Assembly: GCA_021234535.1 (NCBI GenBank)
Contig: CM037838.1
Location: 29,303,969 to 29,367,968, forward strand
Reading direction: 5' to 3'
Length of the DNA stretch: 64,000 nt
Origin: Stichopus chloronotus
Lineage: Eukaryota > Echinodermata > Holothuroidea > Aspidochirotida > Stichopodidae
Part shown: one piece after another, positions 39,701-48,647 of the stretch
How positions within the stretch are numbered: the stretch's first letter is position 1
Layout of the letters: each line of letters begins with the position of its first letter
Translations under genes and position numbers: made by a program
Notes under the pieces: generated by a model
Databases searched by the model: none
Told to the model about the DNA's origin: nothing
The model's input: only the letters and a program-made list of their open reading frames with translations

Positions 39701-41087
39701 ATAAAAAACCACACAATTTGATAAGGACAGTTTGTCGATATTGTTTTGGAGTTTGACCACATCAATTTCACAAAGCCTCCGTGAACATATTTCAAATTTA
39801 ACTGGGGGAGGGCGAGAAGTATTGAGTTCGCACTTCACAGGCGTGTGATGAGATGGCATGCCAATGATGAAATCCAACCGCTGACAAGTTTTAAGTAGTT
39901 AAACACCCAAAACCTTGAGAATTCACCTGGCAAAAAAACTTGAGAATTTGCCTGCATAGATGTCTTCATAATACCAGGTTTGCATTGGTAAGATCTAGAA
40001 CTCAATTTTTTGGTGGTACTCTGCACATCAGTCTCATGTCCCTAGCAACTGAGGACTGTTCCCACCATGCATTGGAAGAAAATGGCCACCACTTGTCAAG
40101 GTGACGACTTGAAAATGCCTACACTTCGCTTGATACCCAGCTCAAATTGCTGTTTTTTGTCTTGGTAACTCTTGGTAAATTCCCAATACCAGAATCATTC
40201 TTGATCTATTCATATCAAAGTTTAAATAACAAAAGTATAATACAGTGACTCAATTATTGCATCTTTTATGCATCTTTTCAGCTTAATCAACTAGCCATAG
40301 GGAAAATTAAGGGTATCAGGACAAGGACTGTGAGAGCGTAGTGTAACAGAATGCACAACCCCTAGCCCCTGTACTAACAGCCCTAACATTAGGCTAGGCC
40401 TAACTTACATCATGTTAAACTAGGCTCTGAGGGCTGCGTGTTCTATATTACATCACTCAGAGCCTAAGCACATTACACTGCTTTAGTGGAGTGTAACAAG
40501 CAGGGGTCGTGTGATGGAACACACAGCCCTGTCCCTGGGAGTGTCGCCTACACTATAGGACGAAGAAATAACTTCGTGGACCTGGGCTAGCCTAGACTAG
40601 ATAAAAGATAAGATTATTCTCATTGTGTGGTGATCTAAAGTTCATTCATAACAATTTTACGATGAGAGCAGCCAAAGTTTGGGTTTGGCAAGCCCCATCC
40701 TAACTTGCGCTTAGCTTGATATCTTTTGCAGTGACAATGGACAACGGAAGATGATATTGATGGTGAATAAATTGCGGGAAAAATTAATCTAGGTATGGCA
40801 GTAACAGATGACCTTTTCACTTTCAGGGACAGCCAACAACAACATGACATGTCCATAGTAACACAGTTACGACACACTATGTTAACTTACTAATACTACT
40901 CAAGTCTCAGGGCGCTAATCTAAGCCTTAGGAAAGTTATTTGGCACTTCACGCAATCACAGGATGGTTGTAACTTAGTTTTAGAAAAAGAACAAAACTTA
41001 CCTGTTGCCAACAAAATCATGGAATCGGATCTGTCCTTCATTTGTTGAAGCTTCAAAATCTGGAAAGACTTCTCCAAGATTGGCCAT
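9577..41087 (-). CDS. PRDX6: Peroxiredoxin-6, complete six-exon gene
   Basis: Six exons (41087-41002, 30792-30636, 23119-22982, 21862-21789, 13405-13333, 9705-9577) join in frame into 218 residues; human PRDX6 has 224. The protein is a 1-Cys peroxiredoxin: a cytosolic enzyme that reduces hydrogen peroxide and phospholipid hydroperoxides, typically using glutathione. Visible landmarks are FHDF at residues 22-25, the peroxidatic PVCTTE with Cys44, [29 protein letters not shown] (human-like), ADWK, and the C-terminal LFPKG and YLR.TPQP end. PRDX6 is also known for phospholipase A2 activity through a GDSWG motif with a His/Ser/Asp triad. Here His23, Ser29 and Asp134 are kept, but the motif reads GNSWA. 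The start at 41087 gives [13 protein letters not shown], has a strong context (purine at -3, G at +4), and matches the usual N-terminus. All six exons are intact. Confidence 0.97.
10925..11095 (+). repeat. Family-1 composite repeat, truncated (left arm)
   Basis: Begins with the arm shared by the other copies (gccaaaaggctttgtgattc, cttgcca), followed by an arm with gagatcaactac and ccaaaatgacctttcacctc. It breaks off inside the core and runs straight into family 2 at about 11096. Confidence 0.75.
11096..11530 (+). repeat. Family-2 composite repeat, three core units of 145 bp
   Basis: The word ggagaagcat/c recurs at 11151, 11296 and 11441, exactly 145 bases apart. Each unit continues with a tttgcagaatttca-like segment, gggccaaagggccc and cctgaacaccct-like words. 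The last unit ends in ttgtggacagata and a short gata-rich tail. Confidence 0.8.
11635..11800 (-). repeat. SINE-like interspersed fragment
   Basis: Contains the word ccttgcccaaggg followed by a degenerate ggattcacacccataacc and a tRNA-like segment (gttaccagtctgaagtaccc, actccactaccaca). This combination is common in tRNA-related short interspersed repeats of marine animals. It is old, and no poly(A) tail is clear. Confidence 0.35.
13020..13162. repeat. Polypurine tract (about 140 bases)
   Basis: Almost uninterrupted A/G on the plus strand, rich in gggagg, gaagag and gagagg words. On the PRDX6 sense strand it is a polypyrimidine tract, beginning about 170 bases past the exon 5 donor. Confidence 0.8.
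13333..13405 (-). CDS. PRDX6: PRDX6 exon 5
   Basis: Acceptor accttacag, donor gtattc. This weak donor is the only non-standard one in the gene. It completes Asp and encodes [16 protein letters not shown] through ADWK, the dimerisation-side helix and the conserved DWK. Confidence 0.94.
17930..18215 (+). repeat. Family-1 composite repeat, left arm and first core unit
   Basis: Starts aaccagaaagccaaaaggct and is followed by a core-like segment (gacgtccaccgaaagcaata, gggatcacctacccagtatg). It breaks off after cattacccttctga. A near-identical stretch lies at 28298-28575. Confidence 0.8.
18361..18860 (-). pseudogene. Ty3/gypsy-like gag relic
   Basis: On the minus strand, broken frames encode a start-like [17 protein letters not shown], then [16 protein letters not shown], a GESIAEIF segment, [15 protein letters not shown], a TRLRQLA segment and [10 protein letters not shown]. 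This is the layout of the gag capsid of Ty3/gypsy elements (RW..W, LLH..G, F.Q..GE..D.F..RLR.LA..C). There are frameshifts and at least two stops, so it is dead. No pol is seen in the window. Confidence 0.65.
18931..19190 (-). repeat. Possible primer-binding site and LTR remnant of the gypsy relic
   Basis: Minus-strand aatggcgatgaagatgg (18931-18946 on plus) resembles the tggcgacgaggatgg leader of Mag-like gypsy elements and lies just upstream of the gag relic. The adjoining stretch to about 19190 would be the LTR. I could not find its outer end or a second copy. Confidence 0.4.
19264..19352. repeat. Short tandem duplication, period 51
   Basis: The segment atttcaaacatgacatggtc (then ctga.tggct) occurs at 19264 and again at 19315. 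Confidence 0.9.
19389..19893 (+). repeat. Family-1 right-hand segment, paralogous to 29340-29819
   Basis: Colinear by eye with 29340-29819, with scattered mismatches: aataaccacaataat, ttatccctt, gttttaccccataacctc and a family-1 core word (caatagggatcatctactca). A CA repeat and the right arm ending ggcaaggaatc (19883-19893) close it. Confidence 0.85.
19807..19850. repeat. (CA)n microsatellite in the family-1 right arm
   Basis: An interrupted CA/CATA run. Every family-1 copy that retains its right arm has such a run just before the terminal hairpin. Confidence 0.9.
21789..21862 (-). CDS. PRDX6: PRDX6 exon 4
   Basis: Acceptor catctcag, donor gtaagt; 24 codons plus two bases. It encodes [17 protein letters not shown] and ATTGRNF, including Asp134, the equivalent of the acidic member of the phospholipase triad in mammals. 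Confidence 0.95.
21863..22981 (-). other. PRDX6 intron 3
   Basis: A short AT-rich intron of 1.1 kb. I see no repeat family, exon or RNA gene in it, apart from a short local duplication of attggaaaaacaaaatcta near 22170-22215. Confidence 0.6.
22982..23119 (-). CDS. PRDX6: PRDX6 exon 3
   Basis: Acceptor tctcacag, donor gtaagt; 46 codons, phase 0 at both ends. The exon encodes [19 protein letters not shown] and continues to GLPLTARC, the conserved FPYPIIAD strand and the LDP..KD.xG loop of PRDX6. Cys replaces the Val found at the exon end in human PRDX6. Confidence 0.96.
23168..24550 (+). repeat. Family-1 composite repeat, long array of about seven core units
   Basis: The left arm begins gccaaaaggctttgtgattc. 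The core word (gg)atcatctact recurs near 23592, 23724, 23868, 23952, 24096, 24244 and 24391, mostly 132-148 bases apart with one short step of 84. Core units carry tttgacctctggtgacctc, aaatgaccttt, tccaccaaaaacaatagg and a cttcttgagat..cgtgtttacaag-type end. A CA-rich run and a decayed right arm (gacatcaccatcgcat) close it. Confidence 0.88.
25425..25570 (+). repeat. Family-1 core fragment
   Basis: Isolated pieces of the core (ccttcttgagataccatgct, ttgacctattgacctctacc) without arms. Confidence 0.6.
25705..26262 (+). repeat. Family-1 composite repeat with both arms
   Basis: Has a diverged left arm (aaaggactttatgaatccttgcc), about two and a half core units, a CA run at about 26190-26210 and a right arm whose hairpin pairs gattcctttgcc with ggcaaggaatc across a ttt loop (about 26232-26257). 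Confidence 0.85.
27893..27990. mobile_element. Possible pogo/Tigger-like MITE end
   Basis: Begins ta-cagttaaaccccatttatt followed by ggaacacattaagacc and later ggataaacagggcttc. The cagtnaaacccc..ttat(c)cgaa style is typical of pogo/Tigger ends. A related inverted stretch is at 30541-30597. I see no clean target duplication, so the call is weak. Confidence 0.3.
28298..28575 (+). repeat. Family-1 composite repeat, left arm and first core unit
   Basis: Matches 17930-18215 closely: the same arm, the same gatcaactgcagttattttt and the same gacgtccaccaaaagcaata. It breaks off at almost the same point of the core (cattatctctgag), directly against the BEL-like gag relic. Confidence 0.82.
28576..29090 (-). 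pseudogene. BEL/Pao-like gag relic
   Basis: The minus strand encodes a coiled-coil-like stretch ([20 protein letters not shown]) and then, after a frame break, [37 protein letters not shown] and a C-terminal Y.V. This is the DUF1759-type gag layout of BEL/Pao retrotransposons (LPK..+P.FDGDP..W..F...F, YL...L.G.A). The frames are broken, and no protease or RT follows in the window. Confidence 0.65.
29340..29819 (+). repeat. Family-1 right-hand segment, paralogous to 19389-19893
   Basis: Colinear with 19389-19893, with a shorter CA run (about 29754-29768) and the same right arm ending ggcaaggaatc followed by aaaaa. Confidence 0.85.
30541..30597. mobile_element. Possible inverted pogo-like end
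   Basis: ttcggataaacagggtttct and acacagggttttact read in reverse as agtaaaaccctg..ccctgtttatccgaac, similar to the stretch at 27893. It may be the far end of one decayed element or a separate fragment. Confidence 0.25.
30636..30792 (-). CDS. PRDX6: PRDX6 exon 2 (peroxidatic Cys)
   Basis: Acceptor ttttgcag, donor gtgagt. The exon completes Ser29 and encodes [20 protein letters not shown] and on to HNGWIE. It holds the catalytic cysteine (Cys44) in the invariant PVCT context, and the Trp and Ala that follow the lipase-motif Ser. Confidence 0.96.
31428..32260 (+). repeat. Family-1 composite repeat with both arms and about four core units
   Basis: The left arm is diverged (aagacctttgtgattccttg). 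Core words (tcat..act) stand at 31651, 31793, 31938 and 32091 (spacing 142, 145, 153). A CA run at about 32190-32205 and the right arm (attccgtttgcctgtcggca, aagaatc) end it. Confidence 0.88.
31742..31774 (-). promoter_or_regulatory. Cluster of four nuclear-receptor half-sites in a repeat core
   Basis: On plus: tgacct at 31742, 31752, 31762 and 31769, separated by 4, 4 and 1 bases. On minus this is AGGTCA repeated as DR1, DR4, DR4. The DR1 (AGGTCAAAGGTCA) is a perfect consensus for RXR/HNF4/PPAR-type receptors. Whether it is bound is unknown. Confidence 0.5.
36080..36303 (-). mobile_element. L2/CR1-like LINE, 3' end
   Basis: Minus-strand reading gives the last coding residues ([17 protein letters not shown] then a stop) and a 3' tail with ttgtacagtgctttgag and ggcgctttatcacgaaa, the typical end of L2-like elements. 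It is the continuation of the LINE at 37723, split off by the hAT-like insertion. Confidence 0.75.
36299..37727. mobile_element. hAT-like non-autonomous DNA transposon inserted in the LINE
   Basis: Perfect 15-bp inverted ends, cagggtttcccctgg (36304-36318) and ccaggggaaaccctg (37708-37722), are flanked by a 5-bp direct duplication cactg (36299-36303, 37723-37727). Removing the element and one cactg restores a continuous LINE reading (..NSVPAI..). The element is 1419 bp and I see no transposase in it. Ends starting CAGGG are usual for hAT. The 5-bp duplication is shorter than the usual 8, so the superfamily is uncertain. Confidence 0.8.
37723..39990 (-). mobile_element. L2/CR1-like LINE, degenerate ORF2 (endonuclease end and RT)
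   Basis: Reading on minus from 39990: the end of the endonuclease (LDFIIG then [10 protein letters not shown]), a linker with [27 protein letters not shown] and a [18 protein letters not shown] segment, RT motifs (NYRPISNL in pieces, [25 protein letters not shown]), then [44 protein letters not shown] and [13 protein letters not shown]. Many frameshifts and stops. The catalytic YADD reads YVND. The order is that of the L2/CR1 group. The element is 5'-truncated. Confidence 0.85.
41002..41087 (-). CDS. PRDX6: PRDX6 exon 1 (start codon)
   Basis: The exon encodes [14 protein letters not shown] through HDFVGN and the first two bases of the Ser29 codon, then the donor gtaagt (41001-40996). The open frame continues upstream to another ATG at 41189, about 34 codons earlier. 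Homologues begin near this MANLG, so I chose 41087. No TATA box is certain. Confidence 0.93.
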
Positions 41088-41459
41088 TCTGGAATTTCTG
41101 TCTACTGTATTTCGACGCGATAGGCACACAGGTTGTCCAGTAACTTTATTAGTGTTGACTTGACCGTACCAGAAATCACTATTACACACATATAAGTAAG
41201 ACGTTTATTTACGTGTCCACATGTTTCAAGTATGCTGAGTATGGGTCAAAGGTAAATTTTGGTCCATAACATTTTACTTTAGTGGGTCAGAAAATACCAG
41301 GTCCTTACAAAATGTCCCTGAAAGAGCCATTAGTCCCAAATTCAAGGAAAGAATAGAATTCTTCTCACACCTGAAAATATCTGGCAAGTACATTCTTAGG
41401 GCTATAAACACTGTTTTACAACTCCACAGACTCAGGCAGAAGATTCCATTTGTTCTCAA
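41088..41459. other. Region upstream of PRDX6
   Basis: Presumed 5' UTR and promoter of PRDX6 on the minus strand. An in-frame upstream ATG lies at 41189, and a ttatatg word lies near 41189-41195. No firm promoter element is visible. Confidence 0.35.
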
Positions 41460-43230
41460 TTATCTGACTACGAAAGCCTATTAGTGCCATGTAGCAAAAA
41501 GTCGAGAAAGCCTTTGACGTCTAGAATGGGCTTTCATCCTCAAATGTTTAAGTTATTTTGGTTTCAGGGATGGTTTCACATGGATGGATTAGAACTTTTT
41601 ACTCTAGAGCCTCAACTTGCGTTTGCAATAACGGCTATTCATCCCCTTATTCCAAAACATCTAGACGTGTTAGGCAAGGGTGTCCATTAAGTCGATATAT
41701 TTTTGTATTGTGTGCCGAGATTTTGGCCATATGTATTAACGACTCATCTCTTGTAAAATGATTGTTTATTATGGGAAAGGAAATACGTATGTCAGTATGC
41801 TGATGACACAACTATTTTATTGATGGCATTCGCGATAGTTTAAGTGCTGTTGTTAAAATTTTTCATATGTTTGAAATTTCTTCTCCTTTAAAAGTTAAAT
41901 ATGAAAAAAAAAACAAAAAAACAATATCATTCCACTAGGACCATTGAGTGTTGAAAAGCCCTTTTTTAACGAGTTCAATTTTGCTGGGAATCTTCAATGG
42001 CCCTGTTACTGTTTTGGGTATTACTTTCGACAATCATACGGATAATTTATTATAAACTATACCCCAAAGTTTTCACGTCTTAAAAGTAAGTTGAATTTAT
42101 GGTCTGCTAGAGACTTAACGCCTGTAGGCAGAATTACTATTATTAAAACTTTCGCCCTTTCACAGCTATAGTTTTCCTATTTCAAGTATTACCCAACCCT
42201 CCTTTTACCTTAATAAATGATTTGGAAGCTTGGTTGTTTCGTTTCATCTAGTCAGGAAAACCAGACAAAATGAAAAGATCTACTTTGATTAGCCCCTTTG
42301 ACCAAGGTGATCTGGGAGCCACCCACATTAATTCTTTTATTAGTGGTCTAAAATGCACTATGGGTAAAAAGATATACTGATAATACCACTTCCTACCTGG
42401 AAACCGTTTTTTGACTTTCACTTGCGAAACTATGGGAAGCAACTATTATTTTCTTGCAACTACTACGCGAAAGATTTAAACATTGGTAATAATTTTATAA
42501 GCGATGTGTGTGAGGCTTGGTCAAAGTATCGTTTTCGTAGTCCAGTAGAAAATTTGAAAATGAAATTGTTTGGAATCATTCACTGATAAGAATTAATAAT
42601 GAAATTGCCTTTTATGATTATATGTTTGCAAAAGGTGTTTCAAGGGTAAAAGACTTTTATGATAATAACCAAAGACCTTGGAGTTTTGAATCCTTTAAGC
42701 AGCTGTTCACTAGATGCTTTCCCTTTTACTATCTTCTACGGTATTTTATCTGCTATTCCTGTAGAATGGCTAGGAAAACTTTGAATATACGTGACATTGA
42801 AAATGAAGATGACGGTTTAGAAGACAATCTTCAAGATACTCCATATTTATCTCGTAAAATCTACAGGCATTTAATTAAGACTATCGCTACTCCCCCCTTG
42901 TTGCATTTTCGAAGTGGGACGAACTTTTTCAGTTTAGCCAGTCTCAGTGCAAACCATTTGTAGAATTCCTTTCACCTCTTGCAAAGAAAAGTAAGAAACG
43001 TTACTTTTAATTCCGTTTTATTCACAGAATCCTCGGCACAAATACTTTGTCGTATGAACATTGTAGGCAATCCACTCTGCACCTTTTGCAATGAAGCAGA
43101 TGGAATCTACAGAACATCTGTTTTGGGACTGCAGCATTACGTAAAAATTTATTTTGGACGCAGAGCAAAGCATATTAGGCAGATAGTTTGTTTTCTCTAA
43201 AAGAGACTTATTTTTTGGATACAAATTCTT
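41460..43230 (+). mobile_element. Tx1/L1-like LINE relic (RT and C-terminal region)
   Basis: Broken plus-strand frames encode VEKAFD, SGMVSHGWIRTFYSRAS, NNGYSSP, VRQGCPLSRYIFVLCAEILA, the RT active site QYADDTTILL (about 41793-41822), then later RVKDFYDNN and a Cys-containing end (MNIVGNPLCTFCNEADG, as in zinc-knuckle-like LINE C-termini). The order and motif style are those of Tx1/L1-type LINEs. Stops and frameshifts are many, though the YADD box itself is intact. Confidence 0.8.
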
Positions 43231-43253
43231 TTATAAGACACCGTTATAATTTT

Positions 43254-43336
43254 CTCATCTTTCACTTAAAAATATTACTTATTTTTAGTATTATTTACAT
43301 TTCTACTCATCTTTCATTTAAAAATATTACTTATTT
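43254..43336. repeat. Local duplication, period 52
   Basis: ctcatctttcacttaaaaat (then attacttattt) at 43254 recurs at 43306 with one change. Confidence 0.9.
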
Positions 43337-44389
43337 AACAAGAAATTGAATTTCAGCTGCCCAACTTAAATGGATTTTTACACAAATTTAAATTTGTCAT
43401 ACAAGTTGAATAAGAAATTGGACAATCAAAAGTATGTCACACAATATCCTATGATAGCCTATATTCTGAATTTAGAAATTGTATGATTCTCTTCCAGTGG
43501 TTATATTTTGCGATGTATGAAATTTAAGACCTTATGTCCATTGGAAAAAAGTATGTTAAAAGACTAAAACCTTTAATTTAATCTAGAAGAAAGATTTGGG
43601 GAATGAGCCATTTATATTTATGAGTATTTATCACTTCTGTGTAATTGATATGGAGATAGTTTGTAAATATTTTCGATTTCATTAACTGTACCATTTACAA
43701 TACTTATACTTAAAGGGGGAAAATAAGGGTTTATTTTCACAATTTATTTCACTACAATTCCCCACCGGTATCGTACAATGAGTTATAACTAACAAATATG
43801 ATCAAGATTGTCTCAAAACATGTGGAAAATTTCGAGAAACGAGGCAAATTTGCAAAAATTCGGTGAAGAACTCCGAAAGTTTTCAACATCCATATTCATC
43901 GAATCAAATGTGAACGCCTTTTCAAGGTATAAGGAGGTGGGGCTTCCTATTCCATACGTAGCCTACGTGTGCTGTATGTATAATCAACTATCACTAAACT
44001 CTTGTTAACTTAGCATTGAGCAATGCACGAACAGCATGGGAACAGTAAACATTCAGTTATGTTTATTCATGTAACGTCATCTCAGTCTAACGCTGTGGTT
44101 GGTCATCGTATGAGGAGGCTGTCTTTTCGTGTAGATGAACGTTTATTATTTGTACCCGACAAATATTAAGAGTTCTCATTCAACAGCAACTAACGCAATA
44201 ATTACCGTTTCTTCTACCTGCAAACACCTCCCCAACGTCTCTTTATTTCGGTGAACAATCAATTTAGAAAGAAAAATGAACTAAAGGTGAATTTTCTCAG
44301 TCAAACCCTGATTTATCCTTTAATAAAAGAGGATGAGAAAAAACTAAAGCACCATTGGTGCAGAAGCTCATACCGCTCAACATCCTGAA

Positions 44390-44520
44390 GGTACCATTTG
44401 TATTATTATGTCAAATCATAGGTACCACTAAGGGTCATTATACCAAATCATCAACATTGTACAAGAGAACCTTGTAGGACTGTACAATTTTCAGAATTTC
44501 ATAAACTAGAGCCCCAACAG
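44390..44520 (+). repeat. Family-2 fragment
   Basis: Contains ggtaccactaagggtcatta, aaatcatcaacattgtacaa and ttttcagaatttcataaa, all words of the family-2 core, in the same order as at 11096-11310. It is separate from the array that begins near 45040. Confidence 0.6.
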
Positions 44521-45039
44521 TGCCGAAGTTTGATCTTTGTCAATAAATTACAGTTGTGAAAATTTTGATGGGTACTACCAAATAACAATGCTTATAATTA
44601 GCATCAATATTCACATCCAATAATTATGAAAGCTGTCAATTTTTACTCATTTTTCGTATTGGTTTGTACTAGCTGAGGGTATATGAATTGGTACTAATGT
44701 GGAAAAGTGAATGGTCACGAGTTTTCCGAAACCAATTTAAAGCATTAGCTACTCACTCATTAGTGGTCATTTACATGTGATTCATAATGGGACCCTAGTT
44801 GAACGTTGATCAGTCACTACAAACTTGACACAAAATTGATATGTTTGTGAAAACTAACTGAAGTTCATGAAACAACTTAAAGTGCCCCCTTAAGTCCATA
44901 TACTGGTTAACATACCTGAGGGCAATACAGAGTTTCATTTAACATACCAACTGACACTGTCCCATTACTCAATTATCATTCATGCACGATAGGGATATTT
45001 TACAGATGTGTATGCCAGCTTAAAGGGTCACTTTAAAGG

Positions 45040-45710
45040 TAGAAGGAGAAGTAATTTGCAGAATTCCATAAAATGGGCCATATGGTCCTCATGGAACCAT
45101 AGACTACAAATTCATGCACACCCTAAGATAACCACTAGCAGAGTATCATTATGACGAACCCCATCAACATTGCACAAGATAATATGTAGGAGAAGAACAA
45201 CTTTGTAGAATTTCCTAACATCGACCATAGGGTCCACATGGGACCTTGGACTGAAACGTTTTTGTACACCCCACATGAACTACCACCCAAGGATAATTGT
45301 GTCCAAGTTAAATATTAAATCTATGGATACATGTGCGAGAAGCAACATTTCAAACAGAATTTCACATAATGGGCCATTGGGCTCACATGGGGTCTTGGAC
45401 TACCAATCCCTGAACACCCTGAAGGGACCATAAACTGTGCATTATTGTGACAAACCAACAACATTGTACAATATAATCTGTAGGAGGAGAAGCATTTGGT
45501 AGATATTCATAAAATGGACCAGAGGGCCCACATGGGACCTTGGACCAAAAATTTCTGAACACCCTAAAGGTCCAACACCCAACAAAAATTGTGTCTAAGT
45601 TTCAGGCAAATCCATGAAAGCATGCGGGAATAAAAACATTCGGAACAAATTGTGGACAGATAGACAGAGAGATAGATAGATGTAGATAGATAGATAGATA
45701 GATGACTCTG
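45040..45710 (+). repeat. Family-2 composite repeat, about four to five core units and a GATA tail
   Basis: The word ggagaag or a variant recurs at about 45045, 45189, 45335, 45486 and 45624 (spacing 144, 146, 151, 138). Units share tagaatttca, gggcc, cacatgggaccttggac and ctgaacaccct. The last ends attgtggacagatagacaga and a (gata)n run at 45666-45704, as in the copy at 11096. Confidence 0.85.
45666..45704. repeat. (GATA)n tail of the family-2 repeat
   Basis: An interrupted run of gata/gaca tetramers, continuing directly from the family-2 terminal word. Confidence 0.9.
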
Positions 45711-48647
45711 ACTCCATCTCTATGATTTAGCCGCTGCCTCCTTTCAAAGTGATTTTTTGTTTTGCAACCAGATATACAATGGACGTAGATGGGGAGGAGG
45801 GACCTGGGCACATATTCCCACTTTTCTGAATAGAGGGCACACTAGCATATTTGTCATCCCCTTACTTTTTTGTGACCTGACACACACACACACGCACACA
45901 TACACACACACAAAAGGAATAACAAATTAAACTACTTTTTATTAGATGTGTAAATCTCCACACCTGTGTTACAAAAAAAAAATAAACAAAATTTATCTGA
46001 AGAGACTGGAAAATGTCATTTCCTTTAAGAGTCATTGCTATCAAAGGAAATTTCTCTATACGATACGCATCAACTGATGGTGGTCTTCCTTCTAAATGGC
46101 GTTATTAATGGTTGCCCCCTGTACCCTCTCCCACTTCAACAATTTGTTTGCTGTCAGCGTGATCCTCCCCCCCCCCCCTCCCATGGAGAAATAAGTCTTT
46201 TTGCGTCTCTGATAGAATAACAGTTTAGGTCCCACTCCCAAACTCTCTAAATCACATCCCTGAGATATATTACATATAGCAACCGCCAGACGAAGTTTTC
46301 TACAAGAGCACACTTGGTGTCAGGTATGCAAGTAGAGGTAGATATACTACACTACCATTTTTAGAAGCTACCGTACTTGACCCTTGAAGCTACTTTTACT
46401 ACATGTGAAGTACTATAATATGGCGAACACGTATCTGTCAATGTATTTTCCTGTTGCATACAAATGTCCCTCCTCACAAAAAAAAAAAAAAAAAAAAACC
46501 AAGTGATGGAATATGAAATAAAGTGAAATGAGAACGTTCAGGTAATAGTTATCACGTCACAATAAATCGAAAACAATGTAATCAAGTTGTCTATGTGTGT
46601 TAGATTCAAAACCTACATTCACAATTTCAGAGCAACTATTGTGATCAGAATGTTCGATATAAAATAAGAGTGATTAAAAAACAAGCTACACATATTTCAA
46701 CAAGAGTATAGTGATCAGATTAAACAAGATAACGCCGTTTTTTTTTTAAGTAAAGGACATGACTTTGACTCCCCCATGATACTCATAGAACTTGCTCAAA
46801 CAATATAATAAAGTACACGGCGTTGCTAGAACCGTCAGTCTGCCACTATACCGACACTCTACACTCAATCGATATTTTAGACAACTTTGTCATACATTTG
46901 TATTTGTAACATTGATTGAGCTTGCATAAAGAGAAAGATATTAGAGGGTGGACTTGCAACCTGTGCGGCGATGTGTTTTAGGCAATGACAATCAAGTAGT
47001 CACCCAAAATGTGAGCAAAATCCAAAAACTAGCACTTTCTTTGCCAGGTGTAAGACGGGCCTAGGTTGGCCTCCCATAAACTGGAAAGCCATATACATCA
47101 CACTGACAAGATGTCTCCCTCTAAATACTCCCGAAAGGTGACAAAAACGGTGTTTATTTTTAGTAGTTCAAATCATAACATACATCTACCCTTATACCGT
47201 CTTCGTCTACAGAAGTGTACTAAATCACCTACGATCACAAGTTACGGTTTTGCTCTGTCCCCTTATTCACTATTTTGTTTTATTTATAATAAATAATAAT
47301 TTGAAAATTAAATGTACTACATTTTATACATTTGATATTACCTGTCACTATAAGACGTATACCAAACATAACTGAATTGTATACATGTTTATTCAACAGC
47401 ACGCATGCGCATAGTTGATAGTAGATGCTTCCAAAGTAGTTGTTAATAAAATCATTCGCAGTATATATTTTTTGCCAAGTTAAGGAAGTTGCTTTGAGTG
47501 CAATGTTGCACTTGATTACGAAAGAACAAAGGACTTAATGAAAAATGTATTTGTTCACTTCAGATTTCGCTGTTTGATTTGATTTCTGCTAGAACAATCG
47601 TACAGGCGACAGATCGCGTCGATCGAATTTCCAATAATAAATCTAACAAAGACAAGAGTCAGAGATTTTCAGATAATTTGTCTGCATGGAACCATTAATT
47701 TCATGGTTGTGAGACATACTCTAAAAAAAAAGCATAAAAATCAACAATTCATGTCTCCAAAAATGTGAAAACGCATGAAAATGACATTTTTTTCACGTGA
47801 AAGTTCCATGAACTTCATATACAGATGTATAGCATTAATGATATTGACTCATAGACCTTTAGGAGTCTAAAGGGTTCCAATCATTCGAACGTGAATGCAG
47901 GCAAAAAAAAAAAAGAAAAAAGAAATGTTACAGTTCATTACATTAGCATACCTTATTCATCTTTAATCTGAGAAAGCCCAACATGCCAAGCAGGATAATA
48001 AAAAAGTAGTACGTTTTGGTATCCACTAAGTACTGCGTGATGGTGAGTATAATGCCCTTTTGTTATTCACCTCATCCCATTGTCCTCTGTGCTATATCAT
48101 GTAAACTGCAGAAATCCAATTTCAAAGTTAGATAAGTATGAAAAAAAGAAATATAATATACACTCACCAAAGATGTAATCGGATAATGCATTCAGTCATT
48201 ACACACAGTATATGATGCCTTGAAGCATGGGGTTTTCCATTCTGATCCCCAAAGTTTATGACATAAGAAGAGCGGATACTATTTCGGAAATTAATCGGAA
48301 GAAAGGTGCGCACTTAAGTGACCTCTCGCCGTTCAGCAAGTGCAAGCTGCGGTGCCATACCTCGTCGTGAACTATGGAATAATTCCATGCTTCAACAGAG
48401 TTCTATAAGCTGTTAAAATTCATGTTTTATCATTTTTGTTGTTATTGAACAGAGGTGAGTAAATGGGAGCAGTATATAGTCTATCTGGAAGTACTGTACA
48501 TTTGAAACCACTTGGCGACCAACCTGGATACAGCCGAATCGTCTGTAATAAGGTTGCTCAATTAAGGTTGAGCCTGTGACCTCTTCGTACCTAATTTTGC
48601 TTGGAATATTAGTAGTGTGACCGTAGTGTGACACACTTTACACGGAA
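45711..48647. other. Space before the WAP-CCP gene
   Basis: AT-rich. It has a CA run (45880-45912), a poly-C run near 46167-46177, a 20-base A run near 46479-46498 and other short A runs. No exon, RNA gene or known element is recognised. The promoter of the downstream gene should lie at its right end, but no sure TATA box is visible. Confidence 0.5.
45880..45912. repeat. (CA)n microsatellite
   Basis: An interrupted CA run, outside the composite families. Confidence 0.9.

Larger units (their letters stand above)
30793..41001 (-). other. PRDX6 intron 1 (10.2 kb)
   Basis: Holds a family-1 array (31428-32260) and the LINE with a nested hAT-like element (36080-39990). The stretches 32260-36080 and 39990-41001 hold nothing I can identify beyond AT-rich sequence and short tacagta-rich patches near 34030-34110. 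Confidence 0.65.
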
